64,000 nt of DNA from Linyphia triangularis. Lineage: Eukaryota > Arthropoda > Arachnida > Araneae > Linyphiidae. The notes under the pieces are model-generated. The model was not told the origin of the DNA and did not search any database. It was given only the letters and a program-made list of their open reading frames with translations. The position numbers and the translations under genes are program-made. The stretch spans positions 56,651,959-56,715,958 of the forward strand of contig OZ021726.1 in NCBI GenBank assembly GCA_963978545.1. Reading direction: 5' to 3'. Below are positions 50,701-62,765 of the stretch, one piece after another. Each line of letters starts with the position of its first letter. Position 1 is the stretch's first letter.

Positions 50701-52746
50701 CAACATATCAGAATATTCATGCCGGTTTTTTAAGTAGTTTATTTCAACTTTTTTTCTACAACTAAGAGATTTTTCAAAACTCAAGATTTCATACGCAGTT
50801 CTTGTTGAAATTGGTGTTCCTAATAACAAACTAAACTGATATTTATACCAATACTACGTATGGATCATACTCGCATTTTTTGTAGTGTATGTACTTTTAT
50901 ACTTTCATAAAATTATATTAAATTTATTTTTTGATAAAAATTTCTATTCACACTGCTATGTTATAAACACTGGCACAGAAAAGCTCACGCAAATAAACAT
51001 ACAATATCAAACGTACAACACGTCATAATTTCTCTTAACTACTGTATTTGTGTAGTGCTAATTATATAATTAGAATATTGCAATAGTTGGATTTTGAGAA
51101 GTGGAGCTCAGCATTACGGAAATTTTTAAGAATGGCTGCTTTGGTACTATCACATTAAAAGGTTATACTATAATAACAAGAATTCTAACAAAAACTTCTG
51201 CTTGCGATACAAAAAATACTGCGGGCGTACGCGACAAGTGTTTTCTGTTAAGTTTTGATTTATGTCAAAAGCATTCAATACAATACATCTGAATTTGAAT
51301 GCTAGACTCTTTCTAAAACTTCAACGTAAATATGCACCGTTTCGTATATGATACAGGCTTCATAGAATAACTATCTCTGATAAGAATTTAAGCCTTAGAC
51401 TACTGTGCATATATTTCTGACTCTTCTGTGTACATAGGATAGTATTTATTCACAAGATAATATTTCTATTCTTAATATTTCGATTGGATTTCTGTTTAAT
51501 GAAGATTAAAATTATTTAAAAATTTGAAGTTATCATGTCTCAATTATATAAATTTAATATCAATTAAGAGAACAATAAGAAATAAATGGGTTTGTAATTT
51601 TTCCATATTCATTCCATAATTGATAAGTTGTCCAATGTTACAATTTACATAAAATATTACTTAAAAAAGAAAACTAAAAATATTTCAAATATATTGCAGC
51701 AAATTTATTGGCCATACATGACGAATAGTAGTTTACGTTACACTCAACTTACTGAACAATTATTTAAATATAAGCATATGTCTATGAATGCAAATATAAC
51801 ACTGATACTTAGGGTATAAATCCGAAATATATATGTTTATATAAAAATTTAAATCTTATTTTCGCTCTTCAAGATCCAATAGCATTATCTCCTTAATGTT
51901 AAAACATACAATTTCTTGCATAATAACGTAGAATAAAAGCTTTAATAAACAAATAAATACGATTCTGTAGCAAAACTATAATTTCTACTGTGATACTTAA
52001 AGAGAAACTTAAGTATTTAACCTTCTATTCTATTTAAATCATAATAACATAAATTGGGCAGAAATTTTCAAAAAAAAAAGTTCATTTATCACAATATTGC
52101 GTGGAATAGTTTTCTAAAAGATGAGCTTAATTACATCATAGAGAGCACTTATCAAAGAGATCTATTCAAACGGAACATTGGGCACAGAGAGGTTTTCGAG
52201 ATTCTCCCATATTTGGATAATTATTAAACATTCGTAAGTGCTCCTAAATTATTATTTAGTATTATTTGATGGCTGAAACCATATCTTGTAAACATGTTCT
52301 TAAATTATTAATGTAATTTTTTTTTTTTTAATTATTTTGCGAACAGTTTATGAATCTACCTACAAGTGCGTTAATTTGTAAAAGTTGCTTTACTAAGTAT
52401 TAACTTTTTGAAGAAAAATATCATTTGAAGCGAACTATCAATTATGGATATCAATGGAAATGAAATAAAGGAATTTAAAATTTATTGATGGAACATTAAC
52501 TTCCTTGCGACAAACGTTATAATTGTTTCCCAAAAACTAGTAACATGTTTAAAAATTGAATATTTTTGTTAAACCATTATGCCCCAAATCATACGGTAAA
52601 TATAAATTTTAAAATTCTGTTGTAATTACTAGTACCAACCCCACATACCAGCACCCAAAGATACAGTTGTGCAGGTATTAGACACAATATTTCATTTTCA
52701 ATTCCATTTATGCCACAGCGCTTTAATCTCATTTTTTGCACAAGCA

Positions 52747-52795
52747 TGTCACAAGTGTTGCCATTCGATGCAACCCCACTCCTTATAATTCTGTA
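52747..52795. repeat. short repeat shared with 42.27 kb
   Basis: GTCACAAGTGTTGCCATTCG followed by ATGCAACCCCACTCCTTATAAT. Same orientation as its partner at 42262-42312. Confidence 0.55.
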
Positions 52796-52900
52796 CATAA
52801 TTATCCCTATTTTTTCAGACGATTTTTCATCTGATAAGGAAAGATATAAATTTTCTAAGGATCACATTCTAAAGCATGCGCGAATATGGTGTTTCTTTTC

Positions 52901-53053
52901 ATTGTTACCTATTCGTCTATTGTTACCTACTCGTTTATTGTTACCTACTCGTTTATTGTTACCTCCTCGTTTATTGTTACCTCCTCGTTTATTGTTACCT
53001 CCTCGTTTATTGTTACCTACTCGTCTATCGTTATCTACTCGTTTCATTGTTAC
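52901..53053 (+). repeat. 18-bp minisatellite, about 8 copies
   Basis: The unit TTGTTACCTACTCGTTTA repeats in head-to-tail order with a few substitutions. Because 18 is a multiple of three, all frames stay open and yield repetitive ORFs (for example LLPTRL units). These are not credible genes because there is no unique coding flank or splice context. Confidence 0.93.
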
Positions 53054-53600
53054 ATGATCTATCTGCAAGAAATCAAAGAATTTATTAGGACCACACGACT
53101 ATTGGATAACGAAGCAGAGAAAAATATTACTTATGTTCTTGTGTAAAATATTTTATATTCTTTTACGTTTTATCAACTTTGACAATATGCTTAAGATACC
53201 TCTTTTAAACATTTACAAATCGGAAAATTTAATATCAATAATTTTATTCGTTTGATTTTGAGGAAACTTATTTTAATGGAATGGTTGAACTAAGAAATCA
53301 ATTCGCACCAATTTACTTGAGAAACTTTTAAAAGGGTTAAAACAAAACACTCAACTTAGGTTTCCGGTACAATCTAGAAATAAATCCTTAAGAATTACTT
53401 ATAAAGAAAGGATCGCCTAGTTTTTATAAATGGGAGAAGCAGAGAAGGTTAATAAAAAAATAAATATTGTACCGGAGATACAAAAGAGTGAATGCTCAAA
53501 AGAAAATTACTAAAAGATTGCGAAAGCTAAAAATGTGCTTGATCTTTTTATTGGTTTGGACTTGACTTTGACTTTTTAAATATGGAGAAAACAACTTTGT

Positions 53601-53605
<5 letters not shown>

Positions 53606-53640
<35 letters not shown>
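53606..53640. repeat. long T homopolymer
   Basis: About 35 consecutive T. Similar A or T runs of roughly 20-33 occur near 21370, 28311, 28876, 31466, 38839, 40747, 44766, 46710 and 61535. Their number is notable, and they are likely sites of assembly length error. Confidence 0.9.
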
Positions 53641-53643
<3 letters not shown>

Positions 53644-56600
53644 ATATTGAAAGTTTTGATGATATCGAGTTTGACAAGTTTGATAACAAAATAAGACAAG
53701 TTTGAGTTATATTTTGTAGTATTCTTATTTTTTGTGGAAGGAAACGGCTCTAAAAATTCACTCAAAGGTATTAACATTATTTTACAATAACTTTTATTGC
53801 AATTCTAAAGTATACTTGCAAATATTCTAAAATATAACTGTTATAAAACAATCATAAAAATAATACAAAATTTTATTTGTTAAGAATTACCCTACCTAAT
53901 TCTGAAAAAATGTATATATCCTTCCCTCTCCCCCCCCCCCCCCCAAAAAAAAAAAAAAACTACTAAGCAAAATTTATCAGAATATAATCTATAAAAATGT
54001 ATGAAAAACTAAAAAGCAAAATGTTTTGTTTCTTTAAACATACATTTCCATCCCCATTTGCAATCTTTAAGATCTGGTTAATTTTAAGCTATTACGGAAA
54101 GATATAATGAGGAAAATGATGCTCTATGACATACATACCCTAATGTTAAAAAGGGGCTACTAAAGTGTTTTGCACCTTTCTTCAACTATTTAAAACTTGT
54201 GTTATTTTAAATTTAGTGTTTAGCAAAATTGAATAGAATAATCAAGTAAAAAATGATGTATAAAATTTTCTGATAACTTGTTATATAATAATCATGAAAA
54301 ATAGAGTTTCATATTAAACATTATAGTAAGACATTTTAGATATCTTGCATGGTATGCTTATAGCAAAAAATTCAAGTTTTTAATTTAATTCAAATTTTAA
54401 TTCTTTCAGAATAAGTTTAATATCTTTTAAATTGTACCTAAATTTGCACTATTTCAATATTTAAGTAAATCCTCCAATACTTAGTTTACCATCATAACCT
54501 ACTATAAGCAATTATTAAAATGTAATTAATATGTATTTATTTCAATTAAGCTTTTTGGAAAGAAGGGGGAAATATTTATTCACAAAATACATTTGAAAAT
54601 AAAAACCACTAATTTGAACTCATAACGTTTTTTTAAAAAAAAAAAAATCAGGAAATTTAAAATTTCGTATTTTTGTAATGTTCATTGTATAATTACTTAA
54701 ACTGAAATAATTTTAATTCCAAATTCTCCCTGCATTTATGTTTAAAACCTTATAGAAAAAATAACTTAAAATTGCAGAGAATTCTGTTAAGAAAAGAAAA
54801 GATTAAAAAAAAAAAAAACTCTAAATGGTTTAGTACTTACTTTGTCATTTCAGTAATTATGCCTCTTTGTTTTCAGAAAGGATTAAAAATTATCAAATAA
54901 ACAGAAGACAATTATTCATTAAGAATTCTGGAATTGCATTTTAAAAGTTCTTTTTTTCTCAAATAAAAAATACCGTATTAAAGACAATCGCAGTATTTTA
55001 ACTTTTCGTACTTTATTGTGTATAGAATTTAAGGATAAGAAATAGTAAAGAGGACAAACAGAGCATAAATATTCATTAAAATCCTCTTACAGAAACACAT
55101 TTTTTGCGCTGTTATTATTATTAGTCTGGAAAAATGTTCTTCTTTAAATGTACAACTACAAAAGTTTTCATGATTCTGATTACACGTCTCAGTAAACTTC
55201 ACATTTTTCATACATAATGAATATTGGGTGCCTTTAAACTTACAAGGAATTGTAAAAAATCATGGACGCATATTATTTTAGACACTCTGAATAGAACTAA
55301 TTTCAAATCTTGTTTGTTTTAGTCATTTATTATTTGCATAATATAAATTAAAATCATGACAAAATTTCGAATCTGTTTGTATCGATCAATTAGTATTTGC
55401 ACCAAATAAATTATATCTGATAACGAACTACTTTCAGCAAATCAGAAAATACCGAATGATGTGTTTTCATTACGGAAAAATATCTGAAATGCTATAGGGC
55501 AATGTTTGAAGATAATTTGTTGTAAAATTGTGTTTTGAGGTAATTTTAAGAACACTCAATAGAATCTATTTTAAAAGTGTTCTATTCATTTGAAACTCTT
55601 GCACAGCAAATGAAATGGCAAAAGTCGAAACTGTAAACTGTTACTGAACAGTTTAGAGTATTATGAACAGAAAGTACAAAATGTTAGGAGGGTTTAACAA
55701 ATTTGTTTTATCCTAATGAATATGAAAAGTAATGCCTGTTAATTACACTTCATTTGCATTAATTTTTTTTTATCTTTTTCATTGGTATTTCGTATTTTCA
55801 ACGATGTAATTTTATTTGGTTTTAAATAAAGGTTTAATTTCTACTATGAAACTTTTTCAACCATATTAAAAACAGAATGGAATATAGTTAAAACAAGATT
55901 TATTGCATTGAAAAATATTAATATCCTCATATTTATTGCATGGTTCTTTTTTTTTTTATTAAAGAAGTTCAAAAGAAGTTTTTAGAAATTTATATCAATC
56001 ATTAATAGGGTTCTACAACGCTACTGAAGTGTTTTTTAAATTTCTTTTACATCTTTACAGTGGTTAATTTTAATATCAAGACAGTGCTGAAGTGTAGTAT
56101 TTTTTCAAAAACATAATTGTAAAAAAGGATCTTTTTCTTTAGGAACAATGTTTCAAACTAACATTTCATTAAAAAATGTTTTAGACCGTTTTAAATAGGT
56201 AGATGAGTGGAAACACATCATTAATTTATTTATTTAAATACACTTGAATTAGGGGCCTCTTTGAAAAAATCTCCAATTATCTAATTGCTACGAAAGGAAA
56301 CCACTTTCAAAGAATAGCTTTATTTAAAATTTTTATTTTTATTATAATTTTTAGACGGCAAGATTTTTATTAAATACAAAACTAAAAGTAATGTACCGAA
56401 AATTTAAAAGTATTAAAAAATACTATTACAAAATTCATAAGCAAATGTTAAATGGTTTAGTCATTTTGTTATAACATCAATGTATAATTATACAAATATA
56501 TAATTTTTTTATACTTTAAAAATGTCGAAATCAAAACTATAGACAAATTATTGAGTCAAATTTACCCAAAGAAAACAAACAAATTGCGTATTTCACCAGA

Positions 56601-58135
56601 AAACAGAAAAATCACTTTATAAATTTTTATATTATAAAGATGCATATTTACTATACAAGAGTGTAAGTAAGATAACAGGGTTTTGAACAAAATTTTATGT
56701 TTCCCATCAAAAACATTTAAAGATGAATTTCAGAGTAAAATAAAACATCTGCATGCTTTATATTCAGATGTTTTTCAAATATATAAACATGCAATCCTAC
56801 ATCATAGTTTAAAATTAAAAACAGGACTAAATTAACTAAATAAAAAGATGAAATTTTATGATTTTAAAAATTTTATTACCTTGTCAAACTTTCACAGCCT
56901 ACTAAATGGAGAAAAAAAAGCTCTTTTTTAAAGATATCAAGTGTGCTCGTTTTTGAAAATTTATTACTTACCGACATTTTTTTTTCTGTAATATATTTAT
57001 AATCTGTACCCACTAGAATACACATAAATCATGTATTTGTGTAAAACGCAAAAAGTTTTAAAAGTTAATAAGTTAGGCAAGAGTTTTTACGATAATTGAT
57101 TGCGTTTTACTTTTTGCTTATGTTAACCATTCAACGATTTATTACAAGCTTCCATGAAACTTTAAAATTTTGCAGACTCTCTGAGACTTCCTATCAAGGC
57201 TTTATTGGATTTTAAGGTTTTATTGGATTACAAAAGGTTTAGCTTATTGGCATAATATAATACTTTAAACAAGTATAAAAAGAAATATCCTTTCATTTCA
57301 AACTTTTTGTAATATATTTTATTGAATACTTTTTACAATATTTTGCACGATTTATACTTTTTTGAGTTCTTAGATATTTCTTTCTCAAAAGAACTTCATT
57401 TTTATCCTTTCAGAACTTGCATAAGAAGAACTATATTTTTATCCTTTTCAAAACTGACCAGCTGCTTCACGAATTGGCCAGATTTCTTTGACAAAATCTT
57501 GAAACAAACAGTTTTATCAAATAAATATTTTTATCAAAGCTACAAGAATAATAGCTATTGAAATATATATTTATAGTTTGAAAAAAGAGATAAGTCACTT
57601 CTTGAAATTCGTGCTAAAGCTTAGAATACTGAAATTTATTTTGAGTTATTTGACCTTAGTCACTTTTGTCTTTAAAATCAAGTTATCTATCACCCAACCT
57701 TAGTCACCCAATTCGAAAAAGGATTGCTCAAATCGGATAATAACATTCACTTGGTGACGTGGCAGGAGTGCAGGATTAGGCCTTTCTAAATCTACTAATT
57801 GCAATACAATGAACCATTCTTTCCATATATCACTTAAACTCTTTATAAACAATTATGAAATTCAAAATTACGCAATTAATTCATATATTTTATTAATTAA
57901 GACAACAAAAAAAAAAGAATATCGTGAACAATGTATAAAACAATTGACAAGTAAATAAATTTGGCAACAAATTAAAAACAGTAATTGTGGGGAAAAAAAA
58001 TCTTGGGAAAAATACTACGCAAATCAATATTAGGTGTAAAATATCGTTTGGTAAAGTATAAATAAAATAGTTCCAAACCCAAATAAACAGTTTTTAACCA
58101 GAATTATTCCAATACAGTTTATAATCTATATTTTC
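53641..58135. other. non-coding stretch
   Basis: AT-rich, with a C run then A run at about 53932-53959. No gene, mobile element or tandem array is supported. ORFs at 55029 and 57322 are isolated and unrecognised. Confidence 0.4.
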
Positions 58136-58189
58136 TTATAAATCAAAGCACTTCCCTAAAACTTTCCAAACCATACTCAAAATTAAAAC

Positions 58190-58400
58190 GAGCATACGCC
58201 ATCGTCGCAAAAGATTTAAGTATTCTTGCGGTTTGTTATTCGGGGCATCTTGCTGACTCGCAGATAAAGTATTTCGTCGGCAACTTCGCATTTTCGGGGA
58301 TCTGGCAACATCGAAAGTGCGAAATAAGGAGTGGTTTGAGGCCTTGGGGAAGCTCACTGCTTCAAGATTAGGTATGCAAAGTCCCTGTCACGTGATGCTT
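58190..58400. promoter_or_regulatory. GC-richer island with palindromic E-box
   Basis: A block with many CG dinucleotides contains GTCACGTGAT at 58387-58396, a CACGTG E-box. The minus-strand ORF over it (73 codons) is unrecognised. A plus-strand donor-like AGATTAG followed by GTATGC lies at 58368. A promoter or first exon is possible on either strand. It is about 0.8 kb from the candidate 5' exon at 59139-59182. Confidence 0.3.
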
Positions 58401-59138
58401 ACGTTAGAAGGAGTAGAGAAGATTTAAGTTGGGAGGGGTAAGGGGGAGGGAGCGTGAAATAAGGCCAAAGCCTTAGTTTGAAAGGGAATTCGTATGAATA
58501 ATTACTCTGGAGGTTATGTTAATCCTTGCTAGAATTTAACCTTAGAGTTAAATGAATAGAATGATTGAATTATAATTCTTCTTGTTAAAAGGAAGTTGAA
58601 TAGTGATTATTACCAAGACAGTCTTTAAAATTTAATTTGAATTTTGTTTAATTAAAATGTGTTACTTTAAAGGTGGTTTTAACTGTATTAACGCTTTAAA
58701 TTAAAATTTCAACTGTTTTAATTAATGTATTTTAGTAATCCTCTCTTTATTTATACATTAAATAAATTATTTAAATTTTAATTTCATTAATAATACTTAT
58801 TTGAGGAAAGTATCGAGATTATATTTAAAAACAGATATATTTAATACCTTGCGAAAGGGCCTTTTTTATTTTCGTTTAACTTAAGTGATTAGGAATTTTC
58901 AATTGATTATTTTTCCTATTTAGAGATTTCAAAATCTTTTGCTTTTCCGAAAATAAATAGAAAATTAAAGAGCATGTAGATCAGTAATATTTTATAATTA
59001 AGAATTTTAAGGTAAGTAATCAAAAAACTTTTACATTATCTCTCACTCCAACTACGAAATTTTAAAATAAAAGTCAAGCTTTTGCAAATAGTATTTAAAT
59101 AGAAGTTGTTGTAACCCGAAAAAAACTAAGTTACTTAC

Positions 59139-59182
59139 CATTCAAACGCTTCTAGCCGGAACAAAATCGCAGCAGTTCTACA
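59139..59182 (-). other. candidate 44-base 5' untranslated exon
   Basis: On the minus strand the exon is preceded by TTCTTCTTTCAG and followed by GTAAGTAAC, both strong splice signals. It begins TGTAGAACTGCTGCG and ends TTTGAATG. Spliced directly to the exon at 42800, the frame leading into the main ATG has a TAG stop in this exon, which fits an untranslated role. The ATG at its 3' end would meet TAA from the next exon. It could instead be an exon of another transcript. Confidence 0.45.
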
Positions 59183-60459
59183 CTGAAAGAAGAAAAACGA
59201 ACGTGAATTTTTACGAAGATAATTAACTAAATATCTGAAATATTGAAAATAATTATCAAAAATAACTGTGCATTTACTTCGACAGTTCTTTTTGGATGAT
59301 ATGATTAAGTCCATTAGTAAAATGTATAAACATTGAGTATATTTTAAAAACCCATAATCTTACTTTAAGCATATTGCTAATGCCTATTTACCGAACACAT
59401 ATTCAAAGAATTAACTTTCTATGATTTTTTTTTTAGAAATAATGATTCGAATTTTATTTTAATAATGTTTTAATGGTACATAAAATTTAAATTTAATTTA
59501 TTAAAAAAAATTATGAGTTTTGGGATTTTGTAAAGGAGTAAAAACCCTAAACAAGAAAGTGTTCACTAATAAGATTTTTATAATCAATTTATCTCATTTT
59601 ACTTATTTCAAATATATCTCCAATCTTCAAAACATGAACAAAATAACTTTTTTATGTCGAAGAAGAAACCTTTTTGAGATGCCAAGTATTGGATAAACCT
59701 AAAAAAGTACAACAACGGTTGAATATATTTACAATTTCCTCGGTATTTCAAAAGGTTTTCTATGTTTGAGAAGATTAGATGGAGACAAATATTTTCCACC
59801 TTAATTTTTATCTATGACAAGCTGCATTCTCAGTTTTGCCTCTATAATGAAGATATAATTTTGAGATATTAAAAAAGTATTTAATTCTAAAAGAACATGT
59901 ATTGTTTTAGCTAATAATAAGTTTACGCATAAAATCCCCTTGATTTGGTAATATCAATCCATAAGTAAATATACTCATTAGAATTTTTTTCAAAACTTTA
60001 AGATTGTTTCTGAAAATTTAGATTGATAAATAACTATAAGAAACTTGTTTCAATTTTTCCATCATTTCAAATAACGGATCTTCTTTAACGGATTTACTCA
60101 ATTAAAATATTTTAGTGTTTTTTCCTCCAAAGGAAGCTTCATAATAAATACTGTCTATATGAAAACTTCAAACAAAAAAATAAGTAACTTGTATGATTTT
60201 GATAATAATTTGCACATAAAATTTAAAAACAGTGGAATATTATAAATGTCTTTTTGAGCGCAAAATTCAATTTTCTATCCAATAAAAAAATTATTAAAAG
60301 CTGGTCATTAATGTTTTTAACACGTTGCACATCGGTAATAAAGTTTTGTGAATTTTTAATACAAATTTTGAAATTTATAGGTAAAACATCCTTTTCACCT
60401 ACTTTAAAAATGGATTTATAAGAAAATTGAAAGCATAATTGCAGGGCTAAATGTGAAAT
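59183..60459. other. non-coding stretch upstream of the 59-kb exon
   Basis: AT-rich, with no gene or clear repeat. No obvious TATA or initiator near the exon. Confidence 0.35.
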
Positions 60460-60540
60460 TTTTTAAGAAATTTGAGTTTTCCCAATGAAAGAAGAGGTGC
60501 AATTTAGGCTAACTTCTGACACTTATGCTGATACTCTCTC
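60460..60540 (+). repeat. direct repeat, left copy (partner at 62873)
   Basis: It shares TTTTAAGAAAT, then GGTGCAATTTA and CTAACTTCTGACACTTA, with 62873-62950 in the same order. The copies are diverged. Between them lie the X-box island and the higher-order array. Confidence 0.6.
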
Positions 60541-61149
60541 TCTCTCTTTTTTTTTTTTTTTTTTTGCACTTTAAAGTGCATAATTAGTAATGATGTTTAA
60601 ATGGAAAAAAATTCTGTTTTATTTAAAAATTAATTAACTAATTCATATTTAACTCGTTATAATTAGTATATTTTTGAACAGTGATTGCTCGAGTTTTATA
60701 GGTCCAACAAAAGAAATTATGGTTGGAAATTGTTCGCTATATTATTCTTATTTTTATGAACTTCCATCTAGTCTCTAGAATATATAGTTTTTTTAATAGA
60801 ATTTTTTTAACATTGAAAATTTTTAAAAAATGCAATTTTTCTAAAAACTTTTTCATTTAAAAATCTAGCGAAATTCATTTTCTTTTCCAATCAATTTTAC
60901 TGAGGTTCAAAACATATAATAGTTAATTCAGATTTGAATTCTCAAATAATTTTTGAAAAAGATTATATTATCACTGTTTAAACGAAGTTTCACGTGCCAA
61001 AAACACGAATTTTTAGGTAATGAGTTTAAAATATTCAAATTTATTTTCAGAACAAAATATTACTTCAAACTAATAAAATAACTCTCTATTCTTCAGATGA
61101 TATCATTATCTTGCAAAAATTCTATCTAGAGATCATTTTAAAGCAGAAA

Positions 61150-61345
61150 TTCTCAAGGGCAGCCGAAGTCGGAAAATCACTGATCCGGCTGCCACGCTAC
61201 ACATTACGTGGAGGGAAGGCTCTATTGGTTCCAATTGGTTATCATGGCAACGTCGCAGTCGAAACACGTTTCAGAAACACATGGTTGCCGTTCGAAGGAA
61301 GATCATCTGGATTGGAAACGTCTTTTTTCCCTCATGAATAGAGTA
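61150..61345 (+). promoter_or_regulatory. candidate promoter with RFX X-box and CCAAT boxes
   Basis: GTTATCATGGCAAC at 61238-61251 differs at one position from the RFX X-box consensus (GTTNCCATGGCAAC). Two ATTGG (inverted CCAAT) boxes lie directly before it at 61224-61228 and 61234-61238. The block is CpG-containing and much richer in GC than the flanks. The 76-codon ORF at 61111-61341 crosses it, but I recognise no protein. On known precedent RFX and NF-Y sites cooperate in promoters; use here is inference. Confidence 0.4.
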
Positions 61346-61530
61346 TTGAGACAAGAAGTTTGCTGTTAATCGGATTTTTTTACACTTACCGTAGAAATTG
61401 GATCTTCATTTTAGAAAATTGTAAAATATATAATTTTAGTTTTGAACGGATAAATAATTTAGATCCGAGTTTGCATGGTTTAAACTAACTGGTTTAAACC
61501 AAGTGGTCTTTTTAAAAAAAAAAAAAAAAA

Positions 61531-61566
<36 letters not shown>

Positions 61567-62559
61567 ATAATTTAAAATTGTAATTTTATTTCTCAAACAT
61601 TGTATTTTTATTTGTTTATTTATAATTAGACACCTTAAATTATTCGATTTCGTAAATAACTTCTTGTTTTCCGTTTCAAAGATAACCTTTCGGAAGGAAT
61701 TTATTCAAAATGTAATAGTTATAGAATGATGGCGAATGCAAGAAAAGGATATAAAAAAGTTTAATGCTGGTGTATTGAAGGAAGTTCAAGTAATTCTTAC
61801 AGCAAAAGCAACTACAGCAAATGTTGAGATATTTTCTTCTTCTTTTGAAGTTGTACAATTGTTTCTTAACAGACTGGGTTTAGAAAAAGCCCAAGTTTTT
61901 TTTAGTCAAAATGTTAAATCCTAACTGTTAAATCTTAAATTTGTTTTTAAATGGGAATAAAGAATTAAGAATCTAGTTTTCTTTTTATTATTTTGTAAGA
62001 AAATAATTCACTAAATGAAATATATATTCTAGGTATAACATGACTGCATAATGATTATGTAAATGAAAAATTGTACGAATACTATAGATAGAATAGAATA
62101 CTATTTTAAAATAAATCTTGTAATTAAAGACTATTGAACAGAAAGTTTTTATGTTAATCTAATAGATATATTAATGTTTTATAACTATTCAAAATTATCA
62201 ATTAAACTTAAATTGTAGGTTGCATTTTAAAATTTGTTTCAAATATAGAGGTTTTGTGCTTTAAAAATTTACTTTTAAACTTTAAAAATGTTGTTTTAAG
62301 CAATATATCACTATTACTGATGAATCTAAGAGATATATTCCATGCATTATATAGTAAACAATCACATTGAATTTAAAGAATAGTATATTTAAGTAAAATA
62401 TTAAAATTTAATACGATTTGAATAAGTAGCAACAATTGTTTATTTACTTAATTTAAATTATTTTCAGAGAGAATATTAATTGTTATTTGAACATTAATTA
62501 TTCGAGTTAATGTCAAATTTTATTTCTGAATATGTATACATGTAATCAGAAAAGCATTT

Positions 62560-62765
62560 AAACAAAAAAAACCTGGTTTAAACAACAAAAAACCTGGTTT
62601 AAACAAAAAAAAACCTGCTTTAAACTTAAAAAAACCCGGGTTAAACAAAAAAAAAACCTGGTTTAAACAACAAAAAACCTGGTTTAAACAAAAAAAAAAC
62701 CTGCTTTAAACTTAAAAAACCCGGGTTAAACCAAAAAAAAACTGGTTTAAACAACAACAAAAAAC
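62560..62765 (+). repeat. higher-order tandem array built on GGTTTAAAC
   Basis: Subunits of about 20-21 bases follow a fixed order: two with CCTGGTTTAAAC, one with CCTGCTTTAAAC and one with CCCGGGTTAAAC, separated by A-rich spacers. The set of four (about 84 bases) occurs twice and a third begins. Related GGTTTAAAC motifs appear at about 61479-61500. There is no coding sequence. Confidence 0.9.

Larger units (their letters stand above)
42801..59138 (-). other. long first intron of about 16 kb (if the 59-kb exon is real)
   Basis: It contains a direct duplication around 43 and 43.7 kb, a truncated SINE, a candidate recursive splice site at 44050, old LINE-like sequence, a broken transposase-like ORF, an 18-bp minisatellite and unique islands. 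From 53.8 to 58 kb I see only AT-rich sequence and homopolymers. If the 59-kb exon is not part of this gene, this is upstream flank. Confidence 0.45.

Noticed and set aside
52710..53146. Repetitive 60-115 codon ORFs on both strands
   Set aside because: They are products of an 18-bp minisatellite.
56965..56990. 14-base minus-strand microexon before GTAAGTAAT
   Set aside because: It is mostly an A run, with no supporting neighbour or conserved peptide.
58136..58357. 73-codon minus-strand ORF as a gene
   Set aside because: It has no recognised domain, no acceptor, and a basic composition expected from its local base content. I keep it only as a possible promoter island.
61388..61400. Strong minus-strand donor CTACG-GTAAGTG as the end of a first exon
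   Set aside because: No acceptor or promoter could be placed on its 5' side. The X-box island lies on the wrong side for it.
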